This document shows, one piece after another, positions 47,350 to 56,896 of a stretch of 64,000 nucleotides of DNA. The stretch lies in NCBI RefSeq assembly GCF_000826105.1, contig NZ_CCYK01000005.1:248001-312000 (forward strand), given 5' to 3'. Made by a program: the position numbers and the translations under genes. Numbering within the stretch: position 1 is the stretch's first letter; each line of letters opens with the position of its first letter. Origin of the DNA: Pseudomonas massiliensis. GTDB taxonomy: Bacteria; Pseudomonadota; Gammaproteobacteria; Pseudomonadales; Pseudomonadaceae. The notes beneath the pieces are model-generated. The model was not told where the DNA came from and searched no databases. It saw nothing but the letters and a program-made list of their open reading frames with translations.

Positions 47350-48990
47350 TCAGTCGAGCGGTATCCCAGGAACACGGGCCGACCGCCGGATCAGCAGTAC
47401 CACCGGCAGCAGGCCCACCGCTACCAGCGAAAGGGCGGGCAGTGAAGCGCGAGCCCACTCCCCCTCGCTGGTCATCTCGAAAACCCTTACCGCCAGCGTG
47501 TCCCAACCGAAAGGGCGCAGTAACAAGGTAGCCGGCATCTCCTTGATGACGTCGACGAACACCAGCAAGGCCGCGCTTGATAGTGCAGGAGCCAACAGGG
47601 GCAAGTGGACGCGCCAGTACAATCGGGCTCCGCCGACACCCAGCCCGCGGGCGGCCTCTGGCAGGGCCGGCCGCAGGCGATCGAGCGCTGCGTCCAGCGG
47701 CCCATGGGCAGCTGTAAGAAAGCGCGCCAGGCAGGCCAGCAACAGCCCGGCCAGGCTGCCCAGCAACATAGGCTCTCCCGCCCCGCCGAACCAACGCGCC
47801 AGGGGAATGATCCAGGCAGAATCCAGATAACTGAAGGCCAGCATGATGGCGACTGCCAGCACGGATCCGGGAATGGCATAGCCAAGATTGGCCAGGTTCA
47901 CGCCCAGGCGCACGGCCGGATGAGGCGCGCGCCGCTTGGCCAACGCCAGCGACATGGCAGCCGTGACCGCTAGCGTCGCCACCACCCCGGCCAAGTACAG
48001 ACTATGGCCGACCAGGGCAAGGTAACGCTCGTCCAGGTCGAACCGGCCTCGCCGCCAGCACCAGAGCACCAGTTGCATGAGTGGAATCACAAAGGCCACA
48101 GCGAAAACCGTCAGGCATGCTCCACTCGCTGTCCAGGCGCGAATACCCCGCAACTTGTATAGGGCAATGCGAGGGCGTTCCTGGCTGGCGCCGATCTTGC
48201 CACGGCTGTAGCGCTCCACCCCGACCCCAAGCAATACCATCAGCAATAACAGGCTGGCCAATTGCGCCGCGCTGGCAAGGCTGAAAAAGCCATACCACGT
48301 CTTGTAGATAAGCGTGGTGAAAGTATCGTAGTTGAACACGGATACGGCGCCGAAATCCGCCAGGGTTTCCATCAGTGCCAACGCCACTCCGGCGGCGATG
48401 GCGGGGCGGGCCACCGGCAATGCTATGCGCCAGAAAGCGCGCCATGGCGTACATCCCAGCAGGCGGGCCGCCTCGGCGAAGCCACGCCCCTGCGTCAGAA
48501 AGGCCGAACGGGCCAGCAGGTAGACATAAGGGTAGAACACCAATACCAGCACCAGTATGACGCCGCCTGTAGAGCGCACCGGAGGGAACCGTAAGCCTGG
48601 GCCAAACCATTCTCGCAAGGTGCTCTGCACCGGGCCGGCGAAGTCGCACATGCCGACAAAGACGAAGGCCAGCACATAGGCGGGCACGGCGAAGGGCAAC
48701 ATCAAGGCCCAATCCAGCCAACGGCGGCCTGGAAAGTCACATGCACTGGTCAGCCAGCCCAGGCCAACCCCCAACAGCGTAACCCCACAACCTACTCCGG
48801 CAGCTAGCACGGCAGTATTGAACAGCACCCGCGCCAGTTGCGTATCCCAGAGATGCGCCCAGATCTCGGTGTCGACGCTTTTCCAGGAGGCCACCAATAC
48901 GCCGATCGGCACCAGCACCAGGGCGGCAAGCGCCGCCGTGACCAGGTACCAGTACCAGCGCCCTGGCACCAAGGGCCGGCTCAGCGCCAA
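47350..48990 (-). CDS. Iron ABC transporter permease (two-domain)
   Basis: A 546-residue integral membrane protein made of two BPD_transp_1 (binding-protein-dependent) permease halves, as in FbpB/SfuB of the ferric iron family. Around twelve hydrophobic segments are visible, with EAA-like loops ([25 protein letters not shown] near 180; [25 protein letters not shown] near 470). The start overlaps the end of the upstream binding-protein gene by 10 bp. No ATPase subunit is in the window. Confidence 0.9.
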   Translation of the reverse strand: MALSRPLVPGRWYWYLVTAALAALVLVPIGVLVASWKSVDTEIWAHLWDTQLARVLFNTAVLAAGVGCGVTLLGVGLGWLTSACDFPGRRWLDWALMLPFAVPAYVLAFVFVGMCDFAGPVQSTLREWFGPGLRFPPVRSTGGVILVLVLVFYPYVYLLARSAFLTQGRGFAEAARLLGCTPWRAFWRIALPVARPAIAAGVALALMETLADFGAVSVFNYDTFTTLIYKTWYGFFSLASAAQLASLLLLMVLLGVGVERYSRGKIGASQERPRIALYKLRGIRAWTASGACLTVFAVAFVIPLMQLVLWCWRRGRFDLDERYLALVGHSLYLAGVVATLAVTAAMSLALAKRRAPHPAVRLGVNLANLGYAIPGSVLAVAIMLAFSYLDSAWIIPLARWFGGAGEPMLLGSLAGLLLACLARFLTAAHGPLDAALDRLRPALPEAARGLGVGGARLYWRVHLPLLAPALSSAALLVFVDVIKEMPATLLLRPFGWDTLAVRVFEMTSEGEWARASLPALSLVAVGLLPVVLLIRRSARVPGIPLD

Positions 48991-49982
48991 CCTGCTCTGT
49001 CCATGAGACGGATGGCCTCGGCCTGACGTCTGCCGGCTACTTCTACGGGAACAGCATCAGCCTTGAAGGCGCCCCAGCTCGCCACTTCGGTGGAAGGTGG
49101 CACTGCCGGGTTTGCTGGAAACTCCTGATTCACCTCGGCGAAGATGGCCTGGGCCTTGGGCCCTGTCAGCCATTCCATCAAGGCTTTGGCGGCCTGGGGG
49201 TGGGGTGCATGACGGGTTAGCCCGATGCCGGACAGGTTCACGTGCACGCCGCGGTCCTGCTGGTTGGGCCAGAACAGGCGAATCGGCAATTCGGGCTGCT
49301 CTCGATGCAGGCGCCCATAGTAGTAACTGTTGACCAGGCCAAGGTCGCACTGGCCGGCGGCGATCGCCTGCAGTACCGAGAGGTCGTCGGAGAAGACGTC
49401 CGTGGAAAGATTGTTCACCCATCCCTGGACAATGGCTTCGGTTCGCTCTGGCCCTTGCGCCTCGATCAATGACGCCACCAAGGACTGGTTGTATACCTTC
49501 TTGGCCGTGCGCAGGCAAAGACGCCCTTCCCACTGGGGCTCGGCCACCGCCTCATAGGTGCTCAGCTCTTCAGGCCGGACCCGGTCAGTGGCATAGGCCA
49601 GGGTGCGCGCGCGCAGGCTCAGGCCAGTCCAGGCGTGGCTGGCGGCTCGGTACTGGGATGGAATGTTGGCCTCTATCACCGCAGAGGTGAATGGCTGCAG
49701 GATACCCATCTGTTCCGCCTGCCAGAGGTTGCCAGCATCGACCGTGAGCAGAAGATCGGCAGGTGTGTTGGCGCCCTCGGCCTTGATCCGCTGCATCAGC
49801 GGGGCTTCCTTGTCGGTGATGAAGCGAATCGGGACACCGGTTTCGGCAGTGTAGGCATCGAACACGGGCTTGATCAGCTCGTCGATCCGCGAGGAATAGA
49901 CGACCACGCCTTCATTGGCCTGGGCCGTGGCGCCAATCATCGCCAACAGCAACCCGGCGATGGTGCGAACAAGAAGCAGCAT
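48981..49982 (-). CDS. Iron ABC transporter substrate-binding protein
   Basis: A 333-residue periplasmic binding protein of the FbpA/AfuA class, encoded just upstream of its permease. It has a signal peptide ([22 protein letters not shown]) and then the family start [29 protein letters not shown], near 225-235, holds the Tyr pair that coordinates ferric iron in this class. The reading frame overlaps the permease by 10 bp. Iron specificity is inferred from the family; no Fur box was confirmed upstream. Confidence 0.9.
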   Translation of the reverse strand: MLLLVRTIAGLLLAMIGATAQANEGVVVYSSRIDELIKPVFDAYTAETGVPIRFITDKEAPLMQRIKAEGANTPADLLLTVDAGNLWQAEQMGILQPFTSAVIEANIPSQYRAASHAWTGLSLRARTLAYATDRVRPEELSTYEAVAEPQWEGRLCLRTAKKVYNQSLVASLIEAQGPERTEAIVQGWVNNLSTDVFSDDLSVLQAIAAGQCDLGLVNSYYYGRLHREQPELPIRLFWPNQQDRGVHVNLSGIGLTRHAPHPQAAKALMEWLTGPKAQAIFAEVNQEFPANPAVPPSTEVASWGAFKADAVPVEVAGRRQAEAIRLMDRAGWR

Positions 49983-50069
49983 GACAGGGCTTCCCTAGGA
50001 AAAGCCCGGATGTTAGCGATTCGCGTTTTCGGCTACAAAGCCTCGTCGATTCGCTCTAGTTACCAGATA

Positions 50070-51344
50070 TTACTCCGCTGGAACATTGCTCTGTGCCAGT
50101 GCCGGAAGGTCACCCGCCAGGCCTAGTGCCTGGCGTACGAACAGGGCTTTCGCGTCCGACAGGCCATTGACCCAGGACAGTCCTGTGTTGCGCAACCAGC
50201 GTAACGGCAACGGATCGGCCTGGAATAGCCGCTCGAACCCTTCCATGGCTGCCATCAAGGCCAGGTTGTGCGGCATCCGCCGTCGCTCATAGCGGCTGAG
50301 CACCCGCACATCCGCCAGACGCTCGCCGCGCCTGTGGGCTTGCAGCAGCTCTTCGGCAAGGACCGCAGCGTCGAGCAGCCCCAGATTCACCCCTTGCCCC
50401 GCTAGAGGATGGATGGTGTGCGCAGCATCGCCGATCAGCGCCAGGCCTGGCTCCACATAACGCCGGGCATGACGCTGGCGCAGCGGAATGCACAGGCGGG
50501 TATCTGCGCCAAGCACCCGACCCAGGCGGTATTCGAAGCGAGCCCCCAAGGCTGCGCAGAAACCGGGGGTATCCAGGGCCATCAACCGCCGGGCTTCGTC
50601 CGGCGTCGTCGACCAGACGATGGAAGACCAATGCTCGCCGTTGCTGGCCTGCAGGGGCAGGAACGCCAGCGGGCCGTCGTCGCCGAAGCGTTGCCAGGCA
50701 GTGCGCCGGTGACTTTGCTCAGTCTGTACGCTGGTGACAATGGCGTGGTGCAGGTAATCCCATTCCCGCGTGGCGCAGCCCCCCAGCCGACGGATGGCCG
50801 AGTTGGCGCCGTCGGCAGCTACCACGAGGCTGGCGCGGATTTGTGAACCGTCAGCCAGGCTCAGCAAGCGCTCGTCTTGAGAATGACGCATTCCTTCGAC
50901 GCGCACCCCGGCAAGCAGCTGGATATCCCGTTCGAGCAAGCGCTCGATCAAGGCGTCCTGCACGACCGAGTTTTCGACGATATGTCCGAGCACATGGGCG
51001 TGGACGTTGGCGGCACTGAAGTGCACCGCCCCCGTGCCGCTGCCGTCCCAGACCCGCATGTCCGTGTAGGGGCTGGCGCGCCGCGCCACGATGCCCGGCC
51101 ATGCGCCCAACCGCTCCAGCATGCGTTGGCTGGCCGTAGAGAGGGCGCTGACCCTGGGTTCGAAGGGCGCTTTCGGTAGAAAGGGTTGGGGGGAAAGGTC
51201 GCCGCCGTCGATCAGGATGACCTTCAACCCGCTGTCAGCCAAAGCCAGGGCCAGGGTACTACCGACCATGCCGGCGCCAACGATGGCGATATCGGCAACG
51301 CTCTCCGGGTGGCCATGGGCCGATGCCGCTTGCCGCGTGCTCAT
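50070..51344 (-). CDS. ubiI: FAD-dependent ubiquinone biosynthesis hydroxylase (UbiI/VisC type)
   Basis: A flavoprotein monooxygenase of the UbiH/UbiI/UbiF family, 424 residues, hydroxylating the ring during ubiquinone synthesis. FAD-binding motif ADIAIVGAGMVGSTLALALA near 17-36, the LVVAADGANSAIRRL (DG motif) near 160 and GDAAHTIHPLAGQGVNLGLLD near 300 (GD motif) are all clear. The start at 51344 has a GGAGG site and overlaps the ubiH stop by 4 bp. P. aeruginosa calls this position visC. The exact ring position hydroxylated is inferred from family and neighbour. Confidence 0.88.
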   Translation of the reverse strand: MSTRQAASAHGHPESVADIAIVGAGMVGSTLALALADSGLKVILIDGGDLSPQPFLPKAPFEPRVSALSTASQRMLERLGAWPGIVARRASPYTDMRVWDGSGTGAVHFSAANVHAHVLGHIVENSVVQDALIERLLERDIQLLAGVRVEGMRHSQDERLLSLADGSQIRASLVVAADGANSAIRRLGGCATREWDYLHHAIVTSVQTEQSHRRTAWQRFGDDGPLAFLPLQASNGEHWSSIVWSTTPDEARRLMALDTPGFCAALGARFEYRLGRVLGADTRLCIPLRQRHARRYVEPGLALIGDAAHTIHPLAGQGVNLGLLDAAVLAEELLQAHRRGERLADVRVLSRYERRRMPHNLALMAAMEGFERLFQADPLPLRWLRNTGLSWVNGLSDAKALFVRQALGLAGDLPALAQSNVPAE

Positions 51345-52564
51345 TCGAAAACCTCCGGAGCCCTGCCGGTGCCCAGCCCCATGGCCTGCCGCGCGAACCA
51401 TTGGCGCGCCGGCGGAAGCAGATCGAGCCCGAGCAGTCCTGCATTGCGGCCCTGGGCAATCAGCCGACCTGGTTGTGAAAAGAGCCGCGTCACCTGGTCG
51501 GAAAAGCCAAGGGTCAAGCGCTGGTCCCGCGCCTGGGCAGTGACATACGCCTGCAAGGTGGCCAGATCTCCCAGCGGGGCGACGCTACCCTGAAGCGCGA
51601 GCGTCAAGGCATGGACGTCCCGCAGAGAAAGGTTGAAACCTTGCCCGGCAATGGGGTGCAGACTATGGGCGGCGTTGCCCAGCACCACCAGGTGCCGACG
51701 GATCTGCTCCTGAGCCTGGGCTAGCGCCAACGGATACAGGCTGCGCGCGCCCACCTGGACCAGGCGGCCCAGGCGATAGCCGAACGCCTGCTGCAGTTGG
51801 CCAAGGAACTCCTTTTCCGACAGACTCTGCAAGCGCTGCGCATCGGCAGGCTTGCGAGTCCACACAAGGGCGCAGCGATTGTCCATCAGCGGTAGCAACG
51901 CCAAGGGCCCGTCGTCTGTAAAGCGTTCGAAGGCCTGGCCACCGTGAGGCTGATCGAAGCTGACATTGGCGATCAGCGCGGTCTGCTCATAGGTTCGTAC
52001 CTGGACCTCGATGCCGAGTTGGTCACGCAGCCCCGATCTGCCGCCATCGGCCAATACGGCCAAAGTGCAGCGCAACTGGGTATCGTCAGCCAGTTCCAGC
52101 CGATAACCCTCGGGTTCGGCTGCCATGGCCACCACTTCGGCCGGACAACGCCAGCTCACTAGCTCAGGATCAAGCGCCGCCCAGAGACACTGGCCCAGCC
52201 AGGCGTTTTCCACAACGTAGCCCAGAGCCGGCAACCCTTGTTCCGTGGCATCGAGGCGGGTTGCTCCGAGACGTCCGCGGTCAGAAACATGGATGTGCCG
52301 AATCGGCTCGGCTCGCTGGGCAACGGCGCTCCATACCCCAAGCTGTTCGTAGATCATGCGGGTGCCGTAGGCCAGGGCTGAACTTCGTGCGTCATAGCTT
52401 GGCTGATAGCCACCGCCGGGCGCGAAGGGTTCGACCAGCACGATGCTCCAACCCCGCTCCCGTGCCAAAGGTTGCAGCGCCAGGGCCAGGCTGGCGCCGA
52501 CCAGTCCCCCGCCAATGATGGCCACATCGAAGCGACCACTACCTGCCTGCGCCGGCCGACTCAT
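51341..52564 (-). CDS. ubiH: 2-octaprenyl-6-methoxyphenol hydroxylase
   Basis: FAD-dependent hydroxylase of ubiquinone synthesis, 407 residues. FAD-binding VAIIGGGLVGASLALAL at about 14-30, VLADGGRSGLRDQLG (DG motif), and GNAAHSLHPIAGQGFNLSLRD (GD motif) mark it as a paralogue of the next gene. It overlaps pepP upstream and ubiI downstream by 4 bp each, so pepP, ubiH and ubiI are tightly coupled, as in other pseudomonads. Confidence 0.92.
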   Translation of the reverse strand: MSRPAQAGSGRFDVAIIGGGLVGASLALALQPLARERGWSIVLVEPFAPGGGYQPSYDARSSALAYGTRMIYEQLGVWSAVAQRAEPIRHIHVSDRGRLGATRLDATEQGLPALGYVVENAWLGQCLWAALDPELVSWRCPAEVVAMAAEPEGYRLELADDTQLRCTLAVLADGGRSGLRDQLGIEVQVRTYEQTALIANVSFDQPHGGQAFERFTDDGPLALLPLMDNRCALVWTRKPADAQRLQSLSEKEFLGQLQQAFGYRLGRLVQVGARSLYPLALAQAQEQIRRHLVVLGNAAHSLHPIAGQGFNLSLRDVHALTLALQGSVAPLGDLATLQAYVTAQARDQRLTLGFSDQVTRLFSQPGRLIAQGRNAGLLGLDLLPPARQWFARQAMGLGTGRAPEVFE

Positions 52565-53895
52565 GCCCGGGCCCCGCGAGCGGCGGCCATGAGGGCTTCG
52601 ATTTCGTCGATCGCCTTGGGCACCGCGCCGGTGAGGACCTCGCAGCCATGCCGGGTAACGACTACGTCATCCTCGATGCGGACGCCGATGCCCCGCCATT
52701 TCTTCGCAACCTGCTCATTCTGGGGGGAAATATAGATGCCCGGCTCTACCGTAAGCGCCATGCCCGGTTCGAGTACCCGCCATTCACCACCGACCTTGTA
52801 TTCACCTACGTCATGCACATCCAGGCCCAACCAATGGCCGGCCCGGTGCATGTAGAAGGCCCGGTGCGCCTCTTGGGCGATGAGTTCGTCCACTTCGCCC
52901 TGCAGCAGGCCCAGGCGCACCAGACCATCGGTGATCACCCGTACCGTCGCTTCATGGGCCTGGTTCCAATGCTTGCCTGGGGCGATCTGGGCAAAGGCCG
53001 CTTCCTGGGCCTGGAGCACGATCTCATAGATCGCCCGCTGCTCGGCCGAGAACACACCGCTGACCGGAAAGGTACGGGTGATATCGCTGGCGTAGCAGTC
53101 GAGTTCGCAACCGGCATCGATCAGTACAAGATCCCCGTCGCGCAAGGGGGCATTGTTTTCCTGGTAATGAAGGATACAGCCGTTGCGGCCTGCCGCGACT
53201 ATGGAGCCATAGGCCGCCAGGCGCGCGCCACCGCGACGAAACTCGTAGTCAAGCTCGGCTTCCAGGCTGTATTCATGTAGCCCGGGGCGGGCGGCCTGCA
53301 TGGCACGCAGGTGGGCGCGGGCTGAGATGGCGGCTGCCTCGCGCATCACCTTCACTTCCGCCGCGGACTTGTACAGCCGCATGTCGTGCAGCAAGTGGTC
53401 AAGGGCCACGAATTCCTTGGGCGGCTGGGCGCCCAGGCCGGCCTTGGCGCGAATCTGGTTCACCCATTCCATGAGGCGCCGGTCGAACTCCGGGTGGGTG
53501 CCCATGACGGTGTAGACGCGGTCCCGGCCTTCGATAAGGCCCGGCAGGATGTCGTCGATATCCGCGATAGGGAAGGCATCATCTGCGCCATAGTCTCGTA
53601 TCGCCCCTTCCTGGCCGGCACGCAGGCCGTCCCACAGCTCTCGCAGAGGATCCCGCTCCCGGCAGAACAACACGTAGGCGCCATGCTCGCGCCCTGGAAT
53701 AAGGGCGATCACCGCTTCGGGTTCACCGAAGCCACTCAGATACTGGAAATCGCTGTCTTGCCGGTAGGCATGCTCCACATCCCGGTTGCGCACGGTAACC
53801 GCCGCCGCGGGCAGGATGGCGATGCTGTTGGGCACCATTTGCGCCATCAGGGCCTTGCGCCGCCGGGCGTACTCGGACTTGGGAATCTGGACCAT
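52561..53895 (-). CDS. pepP: Xaa-Pro aminopeptidase P
   Basis: Metallo-aminopeptidase cleaving the first residue from peptides with proline at position two. The 444-residue protein (ATG at 53895) has an N-terminal creatinase domain (~1-175) and the pita-bread catalytic domain, with metal ligands Asp (DAGCELDCYASDITRTFP), His (HRAGHWLGLDVHDVGEY) and Glu (EPGIYISPQ, and the C-terminal IRIEDDV-like stretch GVRIEDDVVV). The start matches the family length. It lies 17 bp after ygfB and overlaps ubiH by 4 bp. Confidence 0.95.
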   Translation of the reverse strand: MVQIPKSEYARRRKALMAQMVPNSIAILPAAAVTVRNRDVEHAYRQDSDFQYLSGFGEPEAVIALIPGREHGAYVLFCRERDPLRELWDGLRAGQEGAIRDYGADDAFPIADIDDILPGLIEGRDRVYTVMGTHPEFDRRLMEWVNQIRAKAGLGAQPPKEFVALDHLLHDMRLYKSAAEVKVMREAAAISARAHLRAMQAARPGLHEYSLEAELDYEFRRGGARLAAYGSIVAAGRNGCILHYQENNAPLRDGDLVLIDAGCELDCYASDITRTFPVSGVFSAEQRAIYEIVLQAQEAAFAQIAPGKHWNQAHEATVRVITDGLVRLGLLQGEVDELIAQEAHRAFYMHRAGHWLGLDVHDVGEYKVGGEWRVLEPGMALTVEPGIYISPQNEQVAKKWRGIGVRIEDDVVVTRHGCEVLTGAVPKAIDEIEALMAAARGARA

Positions 53896-53912
53896 GCGGC
53901 GCGGCTCCCGGG

Positions 53913-54467
53913 TCAGTGCAAGGAGGGCTTGGTCGCAGGAGCGGCTGGCTTGGCCAACTCCGAATACAGCAGCAATGGCGCGACGCGAAGGTATTCCATG
54001 ACTTCCATGTAGTCGCTTTCTCCGTCTTCGGACTCTTCGAGGGCGTCCTGGACCTGGGCGATGGCGGACAGGTCCTGCAGCACTTCCCGGGCCTCGGCAC
54101 TCAAGGGCGCAGCCCCGGCGGCCAGACCGAAGCCGGTCAGGAAGCCCTGGCACCAATGGCCAAGGGCGGCCGCGCGCTCGGCCAGGGGCAGTTCGTCACC
54201 CGGCAAGAGCAGCACTACAGTCATGTCATCGCCGGTCAGTTCGGCCTTGACCATTTCCTGCAGGCCGAGCAATGCCTGACGGACATTGCCCTCGGCCGGC
54301 GCGCCAAGCACTTCCACGGCGTCATCGAGCCAGGGCTCGGCGTCGAAGCCGGCGCCAGCGCAGCTACGTCCAAGCAGCAGGCCTTGCAGCTCGGCGGGAG
54401 TGACGGGATAGCCATTGCTGGCGAGCAGCGTGGCGAAAGCGGAATAGGGAGAGCTGGTGTTAGGCAT
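53913..54467 (-). CDS. ygfB: YgfB/YecA-family (UPF0149) protein
   Basis: A 184-residue helical protein of UPF0149, beginning [33 protein letters not shown] and containing the family [16 protein letters not shown] stretch. In P. aeruginosa YgfB represses the alpA programmed-lysis pathway and affects beta-lactam resistance; that is known for the orthologue and inferred here. First gene of the ygfB-pepP-ubiH-ubiI string, divergent from the TIGR02449/zapA genes. Confidence 0.92.
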   Translation of the reverse strand: MPNTSSPYSAFATLLASNGYPVTPAELQGLLLGRSCAGAGFDAEPWLDDAVEVLGAPAEGNVRQALLGLQEMVKAELTGDDMTVVLLLPGDELPLAERAAALGHWCQGFLTGFGLAAGAAPLSAEAREVLQDLSAIAQVQDALEESEDGESDYMEVMEYLRVAPLLLYSELAKPAAPATKPSLH

Positions 54468-54621
54468 GGGCAGCTAGGCGCCAGGCGGCGCAATGTCTAG
54501 AATGAAGGCTTCGTATCCTACACCGGCAGGTAAGCCAAGACCATCGACGCAACCGCCGGCCCGCGTCGTGGTCTGCATTCGTTCACGCCGCCTCCCAACC
54601 AGGACACCTTAACTGCCTCCC

Positions 54622-54831
54622 ATGGAACAGAACGACCTGCAAGCGCTGATGGGCAAGATCGAACTACTGATCGAACGCGTCGAGCAGCTGAACCGGCAGA
54701 ACGCCTTCCTCCACGCCCAGGAACGAACCTGGCGCGAGGAACGTGCCTACCTCATCGAGAAAAACGAAGTCGCTCGCCGCAAGGTCGAATCGATGATTTC
54801 GCGCCTCAAGGCCTTGGAGCAAGACTCATGA
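54622..54831 (+). CDS. Small coiled-coil protein (TIGR02449, ZapB-like)
   Basis: A 69-residue, almost wholly helical protein with a clear heptad pattern (LQALMGKIELLIERVEQLNRQNAFLHAQE..). It matches the short TIGR02449 family that precedes zapA in pseudomonads and resembles ZapB, a Z-ring associated coiled coil, in length and composition. Its stop overlaps the zapA start by 4 bp, so a shared role in cell division is likely but not shown. Confidence 0.85.
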   Translation: MEQNDLQALMGKIELLIERVEQLNRQNAFLHAQERTWREERAYLIEKNEVARRKVESMISRLKALEQDS

Positions 54832-55145
54832 ATTCGAGCAATAGCGTTACCGTGCAAATCCTGGACAAGGAATACTCGATCATCTGCCCGCCGGAAGAGC
54901 GCGGTAACCTGATCAGCGCGGCGCGTTACCTGGACGGCAAGATGCGCGAGATCCGCAGCGGTGGCAAAGTCATTGGTGCCGATCGCATTGCCGTGATGGC
55001 GGCCTTGAACATCACTCACGACCTGCTGCACCGCAAGGACACCAGTGAAGCCCAGCCAGGCGGCGCCACCCGGGAACAGGTACGTGGCCTGCTGGAACGG
55101 GTCGACCAGGCCCTTGCCGCTAGTCAGATGACTTCCAAGGGCTGA
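54828..55145 (+). CDS. zapA: Cell division protein ZapA
   Basis: Binds FtsZ and promotes Z-ring bundling. The 105-residue protein has the ZapA N-terminal strand region (VTVQILDKEYSIICPPEERGNLISAARYLDGKMREI) and a C-terminal helix that dimerises. ATGA overlap with the coiled-coil gene upstream. The 6S RNA gene follows 35 bp later on the same strand, the arrangement expected for zapA-ssrS-fau in gammaproteobacteria. Confidence 0.95.
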   Translation: MNSSNSVTVQILDKEYSIICPPEERGNLISAARYLDGKMREIRSGGKVIGADRIAVMAALNITHDLLHRKDTSEAQPGGATREQVRGLLERVDQALAASQMTSKG

Positions 55146-55165
55146 TTCAGACCTATGGTTTGGGG

Positions 55166-55171
55166 TATACT
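55166..55171 (+). promoter_or_regulatory. -10 element of the 6S RNA promoter
   Basis: TATACT about 9 bases before the start of the mature 6S RNA, within GGGGTATACTCGCG. No strong -35 hexamer is visible. Confidence 0.55.
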
Positions 55172-55179
55172 CGCGTCCG

Positions 55180-55358
55180 CTCCCTGTAGTGCGCGCCAGT
55201 CGGTCATGTCCCTGAGCCGATACGCACAACCACGGAAGTTGCACGTCGGGGCTGGTGTGCATGTCCGCTCGACGGAAAGCCTTAAAGCCCCCTGCAATCT
55301 CCACCTTGAACTTTCGGGTTCAAGGGCTACACCGACAGCGGTACGTCGGGGAGTCTCT
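55180..55358 (+). ncRNA. ssrS: 6S RNA
   Basis: About 180 bases between zapA and fau, the conserved place of 6S RNA. The 5' CTCCC pairs with GGGAG at the 3' end to form the terminal helix; inside are long complementary stretches such as CCTTGAAC...GTTCAAGG (about 55310-55326) and a central unpaired-looking region, giving the long double-stranded rod with a bubble that mimics an open promoter. 6S RNA binds the sigma-70 holoenzyme in stationary phase. End points are approximate to a few bases. Confidence 0.9.
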
Positions 55359-55417
55359 TCTTTTCCTCCATGCGGGGGCCTCGATTGGCCATTCCTTCCC
55401 AGGGAGTCGCTGATCAC

Positions 55418-56026
55418 ATGATCCAAGCTTCTCGTTACTCTCGCGGCCAGCTTCGCAAACTTCTGCGCGAGGCGCGCAAGGCATTGTCTCCGGCACAGCA
55501 GCGCGCCGCCGCCCAGGGGTTGTACCGCCAACTCGGCCAGCATCCCGTATTGCGCCGGGCGCGCGCCATAGCCCTGTATTTGCCCAATGACGGCGAGATC
55601 GACCCGCGTCCCCTGCTACGCGCCGCGCAAAAGCGCGGGATACACACCTACCTGCCCGTGCTGAGCCCATGGCCACGTACCAAGATGGTGTTCCAGCGCA
55701 TTCTCCCTGGCGAGCGCCTGCGGGCCAATCGCTTCGGCATTGCCGAGCCCGTGCCCAGTCCGCGCCGACAGCGGCCGATCTGGACGCTTGACCTGGTGCT
55801 GTTGCCGCTGGTCGGCTTTGACGAGTATGGCGGGCGCCTGGGCATGGGCGGCGGCTTCTACGACCGCAGCCTGGCCTATCGAACCCGGCGCAAGTGCTGG
55901 CTCAAGCCCAGGCTGCTAGGCCTGGCTCATGAATGCCAGAAGGTGGATCGCTTGCAGCAGGCCAGCTGGGATGTAGCGCTGCAAGGAACGGTGACTGACA
56001 AAGGTTGGTATCGAGCCCGGAATTAG
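55418..56026 (+). CDS. fau: 5-formyltetrahydrofolate cyclo-ligase
   Basis: Converts 5-formyl-THF to 5,10-methenyl-THF using ATP (YgfA/MTHFS). 202 residues from the ATG at 55418 (MIQASRYSRGQLRKLLREARKALSP). The ATP/substrate-binding signature GRLGMGGGFYDRSLAY is intact near 162-177, as is VLLPLVGFDEYG before it. Read-through from 6S RNA is usual for this gene and may reach it here because no terminator intervenes. Confidence 0.95.
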   Translation: MIQASRYSRGQLRKLLREARKALSPAQQRAAAQGLYRQLGQHPVLRRARAIALYLPNDGEIDPRPLLRAAQKRGIHTYLPVLSPWPRTKMVFQRILPGERLRANRFGIAEPVPSPRRQRPIWTLDLVLLPLVGFDEYGGRLGMGGGFYDRSLAYRTRRKCWLKPRLLGLAHECQKVDRLQQASWDVALQGTVTDKGWYRARN

Positions 56027-56039
56027 GCTTTGTGGGACC

Positions 56040-56180
56040 CTAGCGCAGCGGAACCGCGTAGGTTACGTCCACCGGCTCGCTGGCCTTGCGGTCCCAAAGG
56101 CTCTGGGCGTAACCGGTGGTTACCACTCCCAGGCCGAACAGGAACACAAGCACCCATAATAGATCCGGTTTACGCCGCAT
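56040..56180 (-). CDS. Small single-span membrane protein (46 aa)
   Basis: A 46-residue protein with one predicted membrane helix (DLLWVLVFLFGLGVVTTGYAQ, about 6-26) and a short hydrophilic tail. The start at 56180 follows a strong GGGGGAG site; an upstream in-frame start lacks one. Similar short proteins next to fau are common in pseudomonads and unnamed. Convergent with fau, 13 bp away. Confidence 0.75.
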   Translation of the reverse strand: MRRKPDLLWVLVFLFGLGVVTTGYAQSLWDRKASEPVDVTYAVPLR

Positions 56181-56220
56181 CGATGATTCTCCCCCTACCA
56201 CGTTCACACATTGATCGAGC

Positions 56221-56337
56221 CTGGAAGCTGGCCCAACCGGCATGCCCCTGGCTTAAAATGGGCGCATTCTCCGACAGCTTCCAGCCACATGCAAACCCTG
56301 ATTTCGACCAGCTGTCGGCCCATGCAACCCGGTTGGG
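56221..56337 (+). promoter_or_regulatory. Overlapping inverted repeats upstream of the EVE-domain gene
   Basis: CTGGAAGCTG (56221-56230) pairs with CAGCTTCCAG (56275-56284), while CCGACAGCT (56271-56279) pairs with AGCTGTCGG (56310-56318); the two share 56275-56279 and exclude each other. A third pair CCCAACCGG / CCGGTTGGG (56232-56240, 56329-56337) spans both. TAAAAT near 56253 is a candidate -10. Switchable leader structure is possible. Confidence 0.45.
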
Positions 56338-56372
56338 TTTCCCTGCAATCCCCACAAAAAAAGGACGCCGCC

Positions 56373-56822
56373 ATGGCTTATTGGCTGATGAAATCCGAGC
56401 CCGATGAGTTGTCCATCGAAGGCCTGAAAACCCTTGGCCAAGCCCGCTGGGATGGCGTTCGAAACTACCAGGCGCGCAACTTCATGCGCCTGATGCAACC
56501 CGGCGACCGTTTCTTTTTCTACCACTCCAGCTGCCCTGAACCCGGTATCGCCGGCATCGCGCGCATCGTCAGCGCCCCTTATCCCGACCCTACCGCGCTC
56601 GACCCCACCAGCCACTACCACGACCCAAAGGCCAGCCCTGAGAAAAACCCCTGGCTTGCAGTGGACGTTGCCTGCGAACAGGTGTTCCCGCGAATACTCG
56701 GCCTGGGCCTACTCAAGCAGCAGGCTGCGCTAGCGGAGATGGCGCTGGTGAAGAAAGGCAGCCGGCTTTCGGTGATGGAGGTGACCGCCCAAGAATGGAA
56801 AGCAGTGACAGCCCTGCTGTGA
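56373..56822 (+). CDS. EVE-domain protein
   Basis: A 149-residue EVE (PUA-like) domain, a fold that recognises modified bases in RNA or DNA; bacterial EVE proteins occur in translation and defence contexts. It begins MAYWLMKSEPDELSIEGLK and contains the family YQARNFMRLMQPGDRFFFYHSSC and GIAGIARIV stretches. The start at 56373 follows AAGGACG; upstream in-frame codons do not. Preceded by a leader rich in inverted repeats. Substrate unknown. Confidence 0.9.
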   Translation: MAYWLMKSEPDELSIEGLKTLGQARWDGVRNYQARNFMRLMQPGDRFFFYHSSCPEPGIAGIARIVSAPYPDPTALDPTSHYHDPKASPEKNPWLAVDVACEQVFPRILGLGLLKQQAALAEMALVKKGSRLSVMEVTAQEWKAVTALL

Positions 56823-56896
56823 GAGCCTACCAGGCAGGCAGCACCACCGACCCCTACCTTAAATCCTCTCAAGATTTCAGGATCGGTGGATGACCC

